Assembly: GCF_004136315.1 (NCBI RefSeq) | Contig: NZ_CP029562.1 | Span: forward strand, 1,860,001 to 1,924,000 | Reading direction: 5' to 3' | Length of the DNA: 64,000 nucleotides | Origin: Mesorhizobium sp. Pch-S | Lineage (GTDB): Bacteria; Pseudomonadota; Alphaproteobacteria; Rhizobiales; Rhizobiaceae | The notes under the pieces: model-generated | What the model was told of the DNA's origin: nothing | The model's input: only the letters and a program-made list of their open reading frames with translations | The model's database searches: none | Made by a program: the position numbers and the translations under genes | In this document: positions 16,663 to 25,458 of the stretch, piece by piece | Position numbering within the stretch: the stretch's first letter is position 1 | Layout: each line of letters begins with the position of its first letter

Positions 16663-18390
16663 CTACTCCATGAAGCGGAAGCGGTGCAATGAGATGAACA
16701 GGCTGAGCAGCTTGTTGACGACAGGCTCGCCCTCGTTGCGGTTGCCCATCGCTTCCAGCGCCGCATCGATGGCGGCTGCGCTGGACGTCAGTTCGTCCAC
16801 CGTCATATCCGCCATGACGCCGTGGATTTCGAGCGGCATCACCGCCTTCTCCACCTTGTTGTCGGTGACGATGCAGGCGCCTGAATAGCGGTCCACCTGC
16901 TTCAGGCAGTGACACATCTCCTCGCTGTCCTGGCCGACGACGACGAAATAGGGCGTCGGAGCCGGCCAGAAGGTGGCGACGGCGCCGCGGCTTACGTTCA
17001 CGCCCTGGAACAGGCCGCTGACGATGTGGCGCTTGCCGTCGGCATAACGCTGGACAACGCAAAGCCGGCTCAGTGTCTTGCCCTCATGTTCCTGGACGAC
17101 CTTGCCGTCACGGAGCGGAACCCAGATCTCCTGGTGGAATTTGGCGTGGCCGCGTCCGTAGACGTCAAACAGCAGCACCTTGGCCTGGCGGCCATCAGCC
17201 GAAACCTCCAGCGGCACGATGTCGAGCGCCTGCGGCGTCAGATCATCGAGACCGGGACGCCCGGCGGTGCGCATGCCGGAATAGTCGATGTCGGCATTGC
17301 GCAGCAGCTTGCCGCCCTCGGCGATCAGCTCGCCATCCTTGAAGACGTAGAGCGGATTGATCCGCGACAGGCTGTCGGTCAGCACGATGTCGGCGAAACG
17401 GCCCGGCGTCAGCGAACCGATCTGGTCGTCCATGTGGAACGACCGGGCTGTGTTGTAGGTGGCCATCTTGATCGCCTTGATCGGATTGATGCCCATGTCG
17501 GCGCACAGCGAGATGATCCAGTCCATATGGCCCATCTTCTGCAGGCGCTCGATCGAGATGTTGTCGGTGCACAGCATGAAATTGTCGGTCGGGAACTTGC
17601 GGTCGACGATGCTGCGCAGCAGCGTTCGGATCACCTCGTTGCTGCCGACGCCGAACTTGATGTGCGTCGGGAAGCCGTAGCGGATGCTCTTCTCGATGTC
17701 GTCGCCGGTCCAGACGTCATGATTGTTGGAGACGCCGATCGCCGGCAGGTAGTTCAGCACCATGTCGGAGAGCGCGGTCACACCCCAATGGCCGTTGAGG
17801 AAGCCACCCTTCTCGCGAACCCAGGCGGCCTTGTGGAAGTCGTCGTCATTGCCGGAGCTGTAGGTGAAATGCTCGAATTCACCCAGGCCTATGACAGGCT
17901 CCATCTCAAGCACGGCTTTCGTCACCGATGCCGCCGTCTTCTTGCCCGGCGCGAAGGCAAAAAGGCGATAGGGCAGCTTGTGATAGTCCCTGAACAGGTC
18001 CTTCGCCGCCTGCACGCCGTCCTCGCCCGCCGCACTCAGAAGATCGAGACACTCGGCAAAGATCGTCGTGGTTCCGCACGGCACCATGGCTTCAGCGAGC
18101 GCGGTCGGATTGGCGAGCTGGGATTCGAAATGCAGGTGCGCGTCGATCAGGCCCGGAATCGCGTAGAGCCCCTTGCCGTCGAAGACCTGCCTGACCTTGA
18201 TGGTCGCCTCATCCGGATTCAGTGCCACGATGCGCTTGTCGTAGACGAGGATCGAGCCCTGGTAGACCGTCTCGCCATGCACGTCGAGGATGTTGAGGTT
18301 CCTGACGAGAAGGTCAGCTTCCTTCTTGCCATGCAGGATATCGAAGATCGCCCGGACCTTCTCGTAGTGATCGATCTTGACGTGCTGCAT
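16663..18390 (-). CDS. Adenine deaminase-family amidohydrolase, divergent
   Basis: This 575-residue metal-dependent amidohydrolase has the two-part layout of bacterial adenine deaminase: a split beta-sandwich and TIM barrel, then a C-terminal adenine-deaminase domain. Candidate metal and catalytic residues are H85 and H87 (DAHLHFES), E171/E173, H201 (NGHWG), H224 (SNNHD) and D276. The usual CTDD of adenine deaminases is CTDN here and SDHE is NNHD, so a related purine or cyclic amide may be the substrate. The ATG at 18390 follows GGAGGAACGACCAGT. It is divergent from a LysR regulator and precedes a YczE-type membrane protein. Confidence 0.8.
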   Translation of the reverse strand: MQHVKIDHYEKVRAIFDILHGKKEADLLVRNLNILDVHGETVYQGSILVYDKRIVALNPDEATIKVRQVFDGKGLYAIPGLIDAHLHFESQLANPTALAEAMVPCGTTTIFAECLDLLSAAGEDGVQAAKDLFRDYHKLPYRLFAFAPGKKTAASVTKAVLEMEPVIGLGEFEHFTYSSGNDDDFHKAAWVREKGGFLNGHWGVTALSDMVLNYLPAIGVSNNHDVWTGDDIEKSIRYGFPTHIKFGVGSNEVIRTLLRSIVDRKFPTDNFMLCTDNISIERLQKMGHMDWIISLCADMGINPIKAIKMATYNTARSFHMDDQIGSLTPGRFADIVLTDSLSRINPLYVFKDGELIAEGGKLLRNADIDYSGMRTAGRPGLDDLTPQALDIVPLEVSADGRQAKVLLFDVYGRGHAKFHQEIWVPLRDGKVVQEHEGKTLSRLCVVQRYADGKRHIVSGLFQGVNVSRGAVATFWPAPTPYFVVVGQDSEEMCHCLKQVDRYSGACIVTDNKVEKAVMPLEIHGVMADMTVDELTSSAAAIDAALEAMGNRNEGEPVVNKLLSLFISLHRFRFME

Positions 18391-18501
18391 ACTGGTCGTT
18401 CCTCCCTCGCCGCTCTTGTGCGGACAATAAGAGGTGATTGAACCGCTTCCGAAAAGCAGTATTTTCTGCACGCATCGCTCTCTTTTCGAGAGCAATCAGC
18501 C
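18391..18501. promoter_or_regulatory. Divergent LysR-amidohydrolase control region
   Basis: This 111-base gap holds GCAG-TATTTT-CTGC at 18456-18469, a plausible LysR half-site pair, and a 6-bp hairpin GCTCTC-TTTTC-GAGAGC at 18477-18493 that ends eight bases before the LysR start codon. The hairpin may mask the ribosome site. Neither role is proven. Confidence 0.4.
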
Positions 18502-19416
18502 ATGAGGTTCCCGGTGCTGCATTCCCGTATCCTGCGCTATCTCGACGAGGTCGCGCGCAGCGGCTCGATCCGCGGCGCCGCCGAAAAACTGCATGTCGCC
18601 TCCTCCGCCATCAACAAGCATGTACTGCAGCTGGAAGAGACGATCGGCGAACCACTGTTCGAGCGCCTGCCACGCGGGCTGCGGCTGACGCCGGCCGGCG
18701 AAATCCTGGTCGCGCATGTGCGCCGGACGATGAAGGAATACAGCCAGGTCGAAGCGGAGATCCGCGACCTGAAAGCGCTGCAGAGCGGCGAAGTCATCAT
18801 CGCCACGATGAACGGGCTGGCGGGCGGCATTGTCCCGCAGGTGGCGGCGGCCTTCTGCGCGCGCCACCCGAAGATCAAGATATCGATCCGCGTAATGTTC
18901 ATCCGCGACATCGTGCAGGCGGTTGCCGATGGCGAGGCCGATCTCGGCTTCGCCTTCAACCTGCCCGACCAACAGCAGCTCGAAGTGCTGGCCAGAATGG
19001 ACGGCCGCCTCGGCGCCATCATCTCGCCGGAACACGCGCTTGCCAGTATGGAATCGGTGCCGCTCGCGCACTGCGCAGACTATCCGCTGATCTTCGCCGA
19101 CCGCAGCATGCTGATGTTCGACATCATGACCGACGCGTTCCGGCAGGCCGGGCTCGACGTCGAACCGAGCTTCCTGACGAACTCGATCGAGTCGATGAAA
19201 TACCTGGCGGCGGCGGGCAACGGCATCGCCTTCCTCAGCAAGTTCGACATCGCCGAGGAATACCGGAGCGGCACGCTCGCCTATCTGCCGATCCGTGACC
19301 GGGCGATGGGCAAGAACATGCTGTCGCTGGTGCAGCGCGAGCGACGCTCGCACGGCCTGGCGACATCCATGTTCGCGGAAGAGATCGCGAGAGCGCTGCG
19401 CGCCACCATCGAGTGA
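18502..19416 (+). CDS. LysR-family transcriptional regulator
   Basis: The 304-residue protein has an N-terminal winged HTH (about 1-60, with SGSIRGAAEKLHVASSAINK) and a C-terminal LysR substrate-binding domain (about 90-300). Its divergent position next to the amidohydrolase at 16663-18390 suggests that it controls that gene and its membrane partner in response to the substrate or a related purine-like compound. The ATG at 18502 is the natural start. The gene ends at a perfect convergent hairpin. Confidence 0.87.
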   Translation: MRFPVLHSRILRYLDEVARSGSIRGAAEKLHVASSAINKHVLQLEETIGEPLFERLPRGLRLTPAGEILVAHVRRTMKEYSQVEAEIRDLKALQSGEVIIATMNGLAGGIVPQVAAAFCARHPKIKISIRVMFIRDIVQAVADGEADLGFAFNLPDQQQLEVLARMDGRLGAIISPEHALASMESVPLAHCADYPLIFADRSMLMFDIMTDAFRQAGLDVEPSFLTNSIESMKYLAAAGNGIAFLSKFDIAEEYRSGTLAYLPIRDRAMGKNMLSLVQRERRSHGLATSMFAEEIARALRATIE

Positions 19417-19439
19417 CGCCGACCTTCGTCCGCCAACGC

Positions 19440-19473
19440 AACAGCGGCCGGCAATGGTTTGCCGGCCGCTGTT
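19440..19473. terminator. Bidirectional terminator, 15-bp stem
   Basis: AACAGCGGCCGGCAA, loop TGGT, then TTGCCGGCCGCTGTT form a perfect stem between the convergent LysR and binding-protein genes. Flanking A and T bases give it short U tracts in either direction. Confidence 0.8.
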
Positions 19474-19490
19474 GTCTGGGTCACACCTGC

Positions 19491-20456
19491 TTACAGGCCG
19501 TTGTCCTTGAGGATCTGCGGCGCGTTTTCCTTGGTGATCGTCAAGGTCGGCAGGATGACGGTCTTTTCGACCTTCTCGCCGCCGAGGAATTTCAGCGCCT
19601 GGCGCAGGCCTTCGGCGCCTGGCGTGGCGTAGAGGAAGGTCGCCGACAGCTCGCCCTTGTTGACGAGCTGCACGCCCTCATTGGGCAGCCCGTCGATGCC
19701 GATGAACTTCATTTCCTTTTCACGGCCGGCATCCTTGGCGGCGAGATAGGCGCCATAGGCCATCGGGTCGTTGTGGCCATAGACGAGATCGATCTTCTCA
19801 TTGTTGCGCAGCGCGGTCGCCATGATGTTGTAGGCCTGGTCCTGCTTCCAGTCGCCCGACTGCTTGTCGAGCAGGTTTTTGATGCCCGGCTCCTTGTCGG
19901 TGAATTCATGGAAGCCGTCATGGCGGTCATGCGCGGCCTGCGTGCCCATGCCGCCCCAGATCTCGACGACATTGCCGGCGGCCTTGCCCGCGCCGCCGAG
20001 AAGCCCAACGGCATACTCACCCGCCGCGCGGCCGATCAGCTTGTTGTCGCCGCCCACGAACTGCGTGAAATCGTTGGTCTCGACATTGCGGTCGAGCACG
20101 AAGACCGGGATCTTGGCTTCGATCGCCTTCTGCACCACGCCGGTGAGCCCGGCCGATTCCTTCGGCGAGATCAGCAGCGCGTCGACCTCCTGCTGGATCA
20201 GGTTCTCGACATCGGCGACCTGCTTCTCGGTCTTGTCCTCGCCGTCGGTGATGATGAGGTTGACGTTCGGATGCTTGGCGGCTTCGGCAAGGATGTCCTT
20301 GTTGAACTGCGCGCGCCAGGGTTCGATGGTGGTGACCTGGCTGAAGCCGATGGTCCATTTCTTGTCTTCGGCGAAGGCACTGCCCGGCATCAGGACGGTG
20401 GTGGCGGCAAGCACTGTCGTCAGGGCTGCCAGCCCCAGCAATTCACGGCGTTTCAT
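19491..20456 (-). CDS. Ribose-type ABC transporter binding protein
   Basis: This 321-residue periplasmic protein has a clear signal peptide (1-29, cleaved after SAFA) with a twin-Arg near the start, and a Peripla_BP_4 body. TIGFSQVTTIEPWR and DALLISPKES are typical of CUT2 binders that take pentoses, galactofuranose or polyols. GGAGGAAACGCAA precedes the ATG at 20456. The start overlaps the permease stop by 14 bases, so binding protein, permease and ATPase form one unit, here in the unusual order ATPase-permease-binding protein. The sugar cannot be deduced. The divergent LacI regulator is its likely controller. Confidence 0.87.
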   Translation of the reverse strand: MKRRELLGLAALTTVLAATTVLMPGSAFAEDKKWTIGFSQVTTIEPWRAQFNKDILAEAAKHPNVNLIITDGEDKTEKQVADVENLIQQEVDALLISPKESAGLTGVVQKAIEAKIPVFVLDRNVETNDFTQFVGGDNKLIGRAAGEYAVGLLGGAGKAAGNVVEIWGGMGTQAAHDRHDGFHEFTDKEPGIKNLLDKQSGDWKQDQAYNIMATALRNNEKIDLVYGHNDPMAYGAYLAAKDAGREKEMKFIGIDGLPNEGVQLVNKGELSATFLYATPGAEGLRQALKFLGGEKVEKTVILPTLTITKENAPQILKDNGL

Positions 20457-21765
20457 TTGCGTTTCCTCCGATTGTTCGAGACTGCGTCTCTTTTGTCGTC
20501 CGCTCCTCCGCGGGCGTTGGCGTCGACGCCGGCCGCTTTCGCGGCAGGCGCAAATGGGAAAAGAGGTCGGCGGCATTGCGCTCCTGCACCAGCACCGTGC
20601 CGATGATGATCAGGCCCTTCAGCACCAGCTGCAGGTTGGAATTGATGTTGTGCAGTTGCAGGATGTTGGAGAGCAGCCCGAAGATCAGCACGCCGCAGAA
20701 GGTGCCGGCGAGGCTGCCACGCCCGCCCATCAGACTGGTGCCGCCGATGACGACGGCGGCGATGGCGTCCAGCTCCAGCCCGGCGCCGGCGTCCGGCTTG
20801 CCCTGGCGGTACTGCGCCACATAGAGCACGGCGGCGATGCCGGCGAGCAGGCCCGACATGGCATAGGTGGCGATCTTGACGCGGCCGGCGGCGATACCGG
20901 AAAGCCGGGCGGCCTCCTCATTACCGCCGATGGCATAGACGTAACGTCCGAATGGCGTGAAGCGCAGCACGGCGCCGTAGATGACGATGGCACCGAGGAA
21001 GAACAGTCCCGGCATCGGGATCAAGCCGAAGGCGAGCGAGCGCAGGACCTCGAAATCCTCAGTCGCGTTGGAGCCGGTATAGACCGGCAGCACGGCGTTG
21101 TTCTGCCCGGCGGTTAGGCGCGCTATGCCGAGTGCCGTCACCATCATGGCCAGCGTGACGATGAAGGGTTGCAGCCGGCCGGCGACGATGATGACGCCGT
21201 TCAGGGCGCCGAACAGCAGACCGACGCAGGGCGCTACGATCAGAACGCCGAGCACGCCGAATTTCGAACCGACCTGAGGTAGCAGGAACCACAGCGCGAA
21301 GGCGCAGAGGATCACACCAACCACGGCAGGCAGCGCCACGCCGCGCGTCACATCGAGCTGGGTGGTCCGATGCTGTGTGCCGGCCGCTGGTTTGGCCAGA
21401 TTGGCGAACAGGAAGCGTGTGACGACGACACCGAGGAACAGGGCGATGAAAGCCACGGCCGGGATGCCCATGACGGCTGCCGGCGTGGCGCCCGGCATCG
21501 TCAAGAGCATCGCCGTCACCACCGTGCAGATCGCCATCAGCGAGCCGACCGAGAGGTCGATGCCGCCGGTGATGATGACCGCGGTCATGCCGGTGGCGAT
21601 CAGGCCCGTGGTGGAGACCTGGCGCAGCACGTCGAGCAGGTTGCCGTAGGACAGGAAGATGTTGCTGCCCTTGGAGGTGACCGGCGAGGAGAACACGCCG
21701 ATCAGGAAGATGGCGATCAGCCCCCAGTAAAGCTTGGTGCGCGACAGGACCCTCAGCGCACTCAT
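20443..21765 (-). CDS. Ribose-type ABC transporter permease, enlarged
   Basis: The inner-membrane permease has 440 residues, about 110 more than RbsC. The core motifs are GGIDLSVGSLM near residues 67-77, YAIGGNEEAARLSGI near 298 and DAIAAVVIGGTSLMGGRGSLAG near 350. The extra length is an inserted stretch at about 105-175, including a hydrophilic loop (AKPAAGTQHRTTQLD) and one more hydrophobic segment, plus a hydrophilic tail (about 405-440) rich in Thr, Pro and Glu. Its ATG overlaps the ATPase stop by four bases (ATGA). No frameshift is seen, so the insertion appears native. Confidence 0.87.
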   Translation of the reverse strand: MSALRVLSRTKLYWGLIAIFLIGVFSSPVTSKGSNIFLSYGNLLDVLRQVSTTGLIATGMTAVIITGGIDLSVGSLMAICTVVTAMLLTMPGATPAAVMGIPAVAFIALFLGVVVTRFLFANLAKPAAGTQHRTTQLDVTRGVALPAVVGVILCAFALWFLLPQVGSKFGVLGVLIVAPCVGLLFGALNGVIIVAGRLQPFIVTLAMMVTALGIARLTAGQNNAVLPVYTGSNATEDFEVLRSLAFGLIPMPGLFFLGAIVIYGAVLRFTPFGRYVYAIGGNEEAARLSGIAAGRVKIATYAMSGLLAGIAAVLYVAQYRQGKPDAGAGLELDAIAAVVIGGTSLMGGRGSLAGTFCGVLIFGLLSNILQLHNINSNLQLVLKGLIIIGTVLVQERNAADLFSHLRLPRKRPASTPTPAEERTTKETQSRTIGGNANETP

Positions 21766-23363
21766 GCCGCGGTCCGCCCGTTGGCATGCCGGGGTGCTGC
21801 CAGTTGCATGATGCGTTCCTCGCTGGCCTGATTGCGGGGGAGAATTCCGGTCTGGCGGCCTTCGGCCATCACCAGGATGCGGTCAGACAGATGCAGCAGC
21901 TCCGGCATCTCGGAACTGACGACGATGATGGCGAGCCCCTCGTCGGCCAGCCTGAAGACGAGGTCGTAGATCTCGCGCTTGGCGCCGATGTCGATGCCGC
22001 GTGTCGGTTCGTCGAGCAGCAGCACGCGCGGCTTGGTGGCCAGCCACTTGCCGATCACCACCTTCTGCTGGTTGCCGCCGGACAGGGTGTTGGCGATCTG
22101 GTCGATGCCGCTGCAACGGATGCCCAGCGCCTTGACGGCCTCATCGGCCAGCGCCTTTTCGCCCGAGACGGAGCGCAGGCCGAATCGCGACAGCGTGCCG
22201 ACCAAAGGCAGCGCGACATTGTCGACGATCGAAGCCTTGAGATAGAGCCCCTCCGCCTTGCGGTCCTCGGTGACCAGTGCGATGCCGAGACGGCGCGCAT
22301 CGCGCGGCGAACGGATCGCCACCGGCTTGCCGTCCAGCCGGACGTCGCTGTCGACCCTGCCTTGCGCGCTGCCGAAGATCGCTTGCAGGATTTCGGTACG
22401 GCCGGAACCGAGCAGCCCGCCGATGCCGAGGATCTCGCCGCGCCCTAGATCGAAGCTGACGCCGGAGATGACCTTGCGCCAGCCATGGCGGGCGACTCCG
22501 TCGACCCGATCCGGCCTGTCGAAGGAAAGGTTGCGCACCGTCAGGATCGGCATGTCGTAGTGGGCGGCGCGCATGGCGGTGGACGCATCAAGCAGGGTGC
22601 GCCCGACCATGGCGGCAATCAGCCTGTCTTCGTTGAGTTCGTTCATCGCGCGCGTCAGCACATGGCGTCCGTCGCGGAAGACCGTGGTGCGATCGGCAAG
22701 ATGCATGACCTCGTCGATGCGATGCGAAATGTAGACGATGGCGACGCCCTGCGCCGCCAGCTGGCGCATGATGCGGAAGAGCCGCTGGCATTCGGCCGGC
22801 GACAGCGCCGAGGTCGGCTCGTCCATGATCAGGATGCGCGCATCCTTCGACAGCGCCTTGGCGATCTCGACCAGCTGCTGCTCGCCGACCCGCAGGCCGC
22901 CGACACGCGCCTCCGGGTCGAGATCGATACCCAGCGATTTGAGCAGGGTGCGCGATGCGGCAAGACTTGCCTTGCGGTCGACGATCAGGCCGGCGATCAG
23001 CTTTTCCCGGCCAAGGAAGATGTTCTCGGCGACGCTCAGTTCGGGGACGAGGTTCAGCTCCTGGTGGATGATGGCGATTCCGGCATCCTCGGCGTCGCGC
23101 ACGCCGGAAAACCGCACCGGCTGGCCGGCGACGGAGACGGTCCCCTCATAGTCGGTGTAGACGCCGGAAAGGATCTTCATCAGCGTCGACTTGCCGGCGC
23201 CGTTCTCGCCCATCAGCGCGTGGATCTCGCCGCGCCGCAGATCGAAGCCGACGTCGCTCAGCGCGACGACGCCACCGAAAGCCTTCGAGATGTTGCTGGC
23301 GGCAAGCACCGGCTGCCCCGCCACGGGGGCATCATGTTCCGGTACGGATTCACGTTCGGCCAT
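21762..23363 (-). CDS. Ribose-type ABC transporter ATPase, two-domain
   Basis: The 533-residue ATPase has tandem ABC domains. The first has GENGAGKST near residues 53-61, signature LRVGEQQLVEIAKAL and Walker B ILIMDEPTSALS. The second has the degenerate GLLGSGRTE, then LSGGNQQKVVIGKWL and VLLLDEPTRGIDIGAK. This is the usual RbsA/MglA pattern with one consensus site. The ATG at 23363 is the first gene of the operon. A LacI-type palindrome lies about 50 bases upstream at 23410-23427. Confidence 0.88.
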   Translation of the reverse strand: MAERESVPEHDAPVAGQPVLAASNISKAFGGVVALSDVGFDLRRGEIHALMGENGAGKSTLMKILSGVYTDYEGTVSVAGQPVRFSGVRDAEDAGIAIIHQELNLVPELSVAENIFLGREKLIAGLIVDRKASLAASRTLLKSLGIDLDPEARVGGLRVGEQQLVEIAKALSKDARILIMDEPTSALSPAECQRLFRIMRQLAAQGVAIVYISHRIDEVMHLADRTTVFRDGRHVLTRAMNELNEDRLIAAMVGRTLLDASTAMRAAHYDMPILTVRNLSFDRPDRVDGVARHGWRKVISGVSFDLGRGEILGIGGLLGSGRTEILQAIFGSAQGRVDSDVRLDGKPVAIRSPRDARRLGIALVTEDRKAEGLYLKASIVDNVALPLVGTLSRFGLRSVSGEKALADEAVKALGIRCSGIDQIANTLSGGNQQKVVIGKWLATKPRVLLLDEPTRGIDIGAKREIYDLVFRLADEGLAIIVVSSEMPELLHLSDRILVMAEGRQTGILPRNQASEERIMQLAAPRHANGRTAA

Positions 23364-23409
23364 GACAGGAACGGCCTCCCTACCGTGCTGCCAGTGATGG
23401 TGAAAAGCT

Positions 23410-23427
23410 AATCTAAACGTTTCGATT
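23410..23427. promoter_or_regulatory. LacI-family operator before the ABC operon
   Basis: AATC-T-AAACGTTT-C-GATT is an 18-bp palindrome broken only at the two spacer positions. It lies between the divergent ABC operon and LacI gene, nearer the ABC start. The AAACGTTT core is typical for this regulator family. Confidence 0.75.
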
Positions 23428-23518
23428 TAGTCAAGGATGGAGTCGGGCAGCGGATGCGATGTTTTTTTGATTCTTGCTAAAAACAGGAGAATTCCATAGG
23501 TATTGGCAATTGACGCGC

Positions 23519-23534
23519 TTCAAAACGTTTCGAA
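23519..23534. promoter_or_regulatory. LacI-family operator at the regulator's own start
   Basis: TTC-A-AAACGTTT-C-GAA repeats the core and symmetry of the operator at 23410-23427. The cores are 108 bases apart. It ends one base before the regulator's likely ATG, so binding would block the regulator's own expression. Confidence 0.72.
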
Positions 23535-23535
23535 A

Positions 23536-24609
23536 ATGACCGAGCCAAGCCTCAGAAAATCCCGAAAGAGCGGCGCACCCACCATGCTGCACGTCGCGGA
23601 AGCCGCGCGCGTTTCGGTGGCGACGGTTTCTGCTTACATCAACGGCACCACCACGGTCAGCCAGGAGCTTTCGGCTCGCATCGAACAGGCGATCCGCGAG
23701 ATCGGCTACAAGCGCAATGCCATCGCCCGCAGCCTCAAGATCGGCACCACCCGCACGATCGGGCTGACGGTGCCGCACATCACCAACCCGTTCTTCACCG
23801 ACGTCGTCTCCGTCATCCAGCAGGCCTTCGACCGCGCCGGCTATGCGGTGATGCTGTGCTGCACCGATGAGGACCTGAGCAATCAGGACGAACAGATCCG
23901 GCTGCTGCTCGACCGCATGGTCGACGGCCTGATCATCGCCCGCGTCGGTGACGGCGCCTATCTGAGGGAGACAGTCGAACGCGCCAACGTGCCGGTGGTG
24001 CTGCTCGACCGCGAAGTCGACGGGGTCGACAGCGATCGGGTCGTGCTCGACAACCATCAGGCCGTGTTCGAGGCGATCACCTACCTGCTCGATCTCGGCC
24101 ACCGCCGCATCGGCTACATCACCGGCGCCTTCAACATCACGCCGATGCGCGACCGCATGACCGGCTATCACGAGGCGCTGCTTCATGGCGGGCTCGACTT
24201 CGACCAGAGCCTGGTGCGCTCCGGCGACCTGCATGAGGCCGACGGCTACACGGCCGCGATGCAACTGCTTTCCCTGCACGATCGCCCGACCGCGATCTTC
24301 TCCGCCAACAACCCGATGGTGGTCGGCGCCATGAAGGCGATCCGCGACCTCGGCCTGTCCTGCCCGGAGGACGTCTCCGTCATCTGCTTCGACGACTTCC
24401 CCTGGGCCGACGTCTTCAACCCGCAGCTGACCACCATCGCGCAGCCGGTGCAGGCGATCGGCGAGCAGACGGCGAGCTTGCTGCTCGACCGCCTCAACGG
24501 CAACCGCGAAGCTCCCTCGCGCCGTCTTGTGCTGAAAGGGCGGCTGATGGTGCGCAATTCCTGCCGGCCGCTGCAGGCGGGGGCCAACATAGCCGCTTCG
24601 GTGGCATGA
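23536..24609 (+). CDS. LacI-family transcriptional regulator
   Basis: The 357-residue repressor has an N-terminal LacI HTH and hinge (LHVAEAARVSVATVSAYING, residues 17-36) and a type I periplasmic-binding-like sensor domain (about 70-340), with DGLIIARVGD, GHRRIGYITGA and CFDDFPWADVFNP. It most likely represses the divergent ABC importer until the sugar binds. The ATG at 23536 has no clear ribosome site because an operator lies directly before it. A TTG at 23503 (AGGAG upstream) would place the operator inside the gene and is the alternative. Confidence 0.87.
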   Translation: MTEPSLRKSRKSGAPTMLHVAEAARVSVATVSAYINGTTTVSQELSARIEQAIREIGYKRNAIARSLKIGTTRTIGLTVPHITNPFFTDVVSVIQQAFDRAGYAVMLCCTDEDLSNQDEQIRLLLDRMVDGLIIARVGDGAYLRETVERANVPVVLLDREVDGVDSDRVVLDNHQAVFEAITYLLDLGHRRIGYITGAFNITPMRDRMTGYHEALLHGGLDFDQSLVRSGDLHEADGYTAAMQLLSLHDRPTAIFSANNPMVVGAMKAIRDLGLSCPEDVSVICFDDFPWADVFNPQLTTIAQPVQAIGEQTASLLLDRLNGNREAPSRRLVLKGRLMVRNSCRPLQAGANIAASVA

Positions 24610-24619
24610 TCGGAGCGCC

Positions 24620-24639
24620 GCGCGTCCGTTTGGACGCGC
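24620..24639 (+). terminator. Hairpin after the LacI gene
   Basis: GCGCGTCC, loop GTTT, GGACGCGC form an 8-bp stem eleven bases after the stop codon. AAAG follows rather than a T run. Confidence 0.6.
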
Positions 24640-24642
24640 AAA

Positions 24643-24695
24643 GGACGCTCTAACACTTTTATTTTGCGCATTTCCGTGAAGAACGGAAACGCTCT
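24643..24695. repeat. Palindromic intergenic element, copy 3
   Basis: GGACGCTCTAACACTTTTAT opens the element, and TTTCCGTGAAGAACGGAAA with CGCTCTA closes it. It lies between the convergent LacI and VOC genes. Its last bases CTA supply most of the TAG stop codon (24694-24696) of the minus-strand VOC gene, so the element abuts and partly forms a gene end. Confidence 0.6.
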
Positions 24696-25344
24696 AGCCA
24701 CCGGGTCCCGCGAACAGGATCAGGTTGCCATCGGGATCGAGCACGATGAAATCCCGTGCACCCCAGGGTTCTTTCTTCAAGTCCTGATGGAAACCCACCC
24801 CCGCCGACTGGAATTCCAGGAAGAGTTGCTTGATCTCTGCCGCCGTATCGACGGTGATCGAAGCCGACAAAAGATGCTCGCGCTGGCGGATGTCTCCGAC
24901 GAAGACCGGCTCGCACACAAGCCGCAAACAGAGCTGCGCACGATCGCGTTTGACGGCGGCGTAAAATGGCGGGTCGCCATAGACGAAATCGACTTCAAAA
25001 CCGAGCCTGGACGTGAAGAACTCGCATGATGCCTTCACATCCGCGACGTAAAGGAGGGCGGCCGTCCCGCTGAGGAACGGAGCCGCCATTGCCGGTTTGG
25101 GTTGAGTACTCATGGCTGGGATTCCTGCCTTGAGCGCCTGCCATCCATCGAAGCCCTGCTTGCGGGCCACAAGCTCCTGCGCATCGCTGAGCTTGAATTC
25201 TGCCTCCAGCACCTGAGCATCATCGATCAGATGCCGGAAACGAGGCAGCACAGCCCTGATCTCGGTCGCGACCGGATAGTACCGCTCGCGATGCCAGCGC
25301 AAATACTGCTTGGCTTGCTTCCTGAGGTTTTCGAGGTTCGGCAT
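24694..25344 (-). CDS. VOC/glyoxalase-like protein with N-terminal helical domain
   Basis: The 216-residue protein has an N-terminal helical region (about 1-75), with KQYLRWHRERYYPVATEIRA and LSDAQELVARKQGF, that commonly precedes such domains. A VOC fold follows (about 90-215), with LLYVADVKASCEFFTSRLGF and DPDGNLILFAG, as in bleomycin-resistance and glyoxalase-like proteins. A small-molecule binding or detoxification role is possible; the substrate is unknown. The ATG at 25344 is a clean start, and the stop overlaps a dispersed palindromic element. Confidence 0.8.
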   Translation of the reverse strand: MPNLENLRKQAKQYLRWHRERYYPVATEIRAVLPRFRHLIDDAQVLEAEFKLSDAQELVARKQGFDGWQALKAGIPAMSTQPKPAMAAPFLSGTAALLYVADVKASCEFFTSRLGFEVDFVYGDPPFYAAVKRDRAQLCLRLVCEPVFVGDIRQREHLLSASITVDTAAEIKQLFLEFQSAGVGFHQDLKKEPWGARDFIVLDPDGNLILFAGPGG

Positions 25345-25458
25345 GGGCGCAGCTACGGTTCATGTATCGTAGGTGGGCATTGCCCTTTCAGCCTCAGCCG
25401 ATGCGCCCTACAGCAACGGCTGCATGATGGCTGCGTGGCCGGTGGCTTGTCAACGGGA

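Noticed and set aside
25360..25400. GGGCATTGCCC palindrome beyond the VOC start
   Set aside because: Short and single; no second copy was found here to support a regulatory or repeat role.
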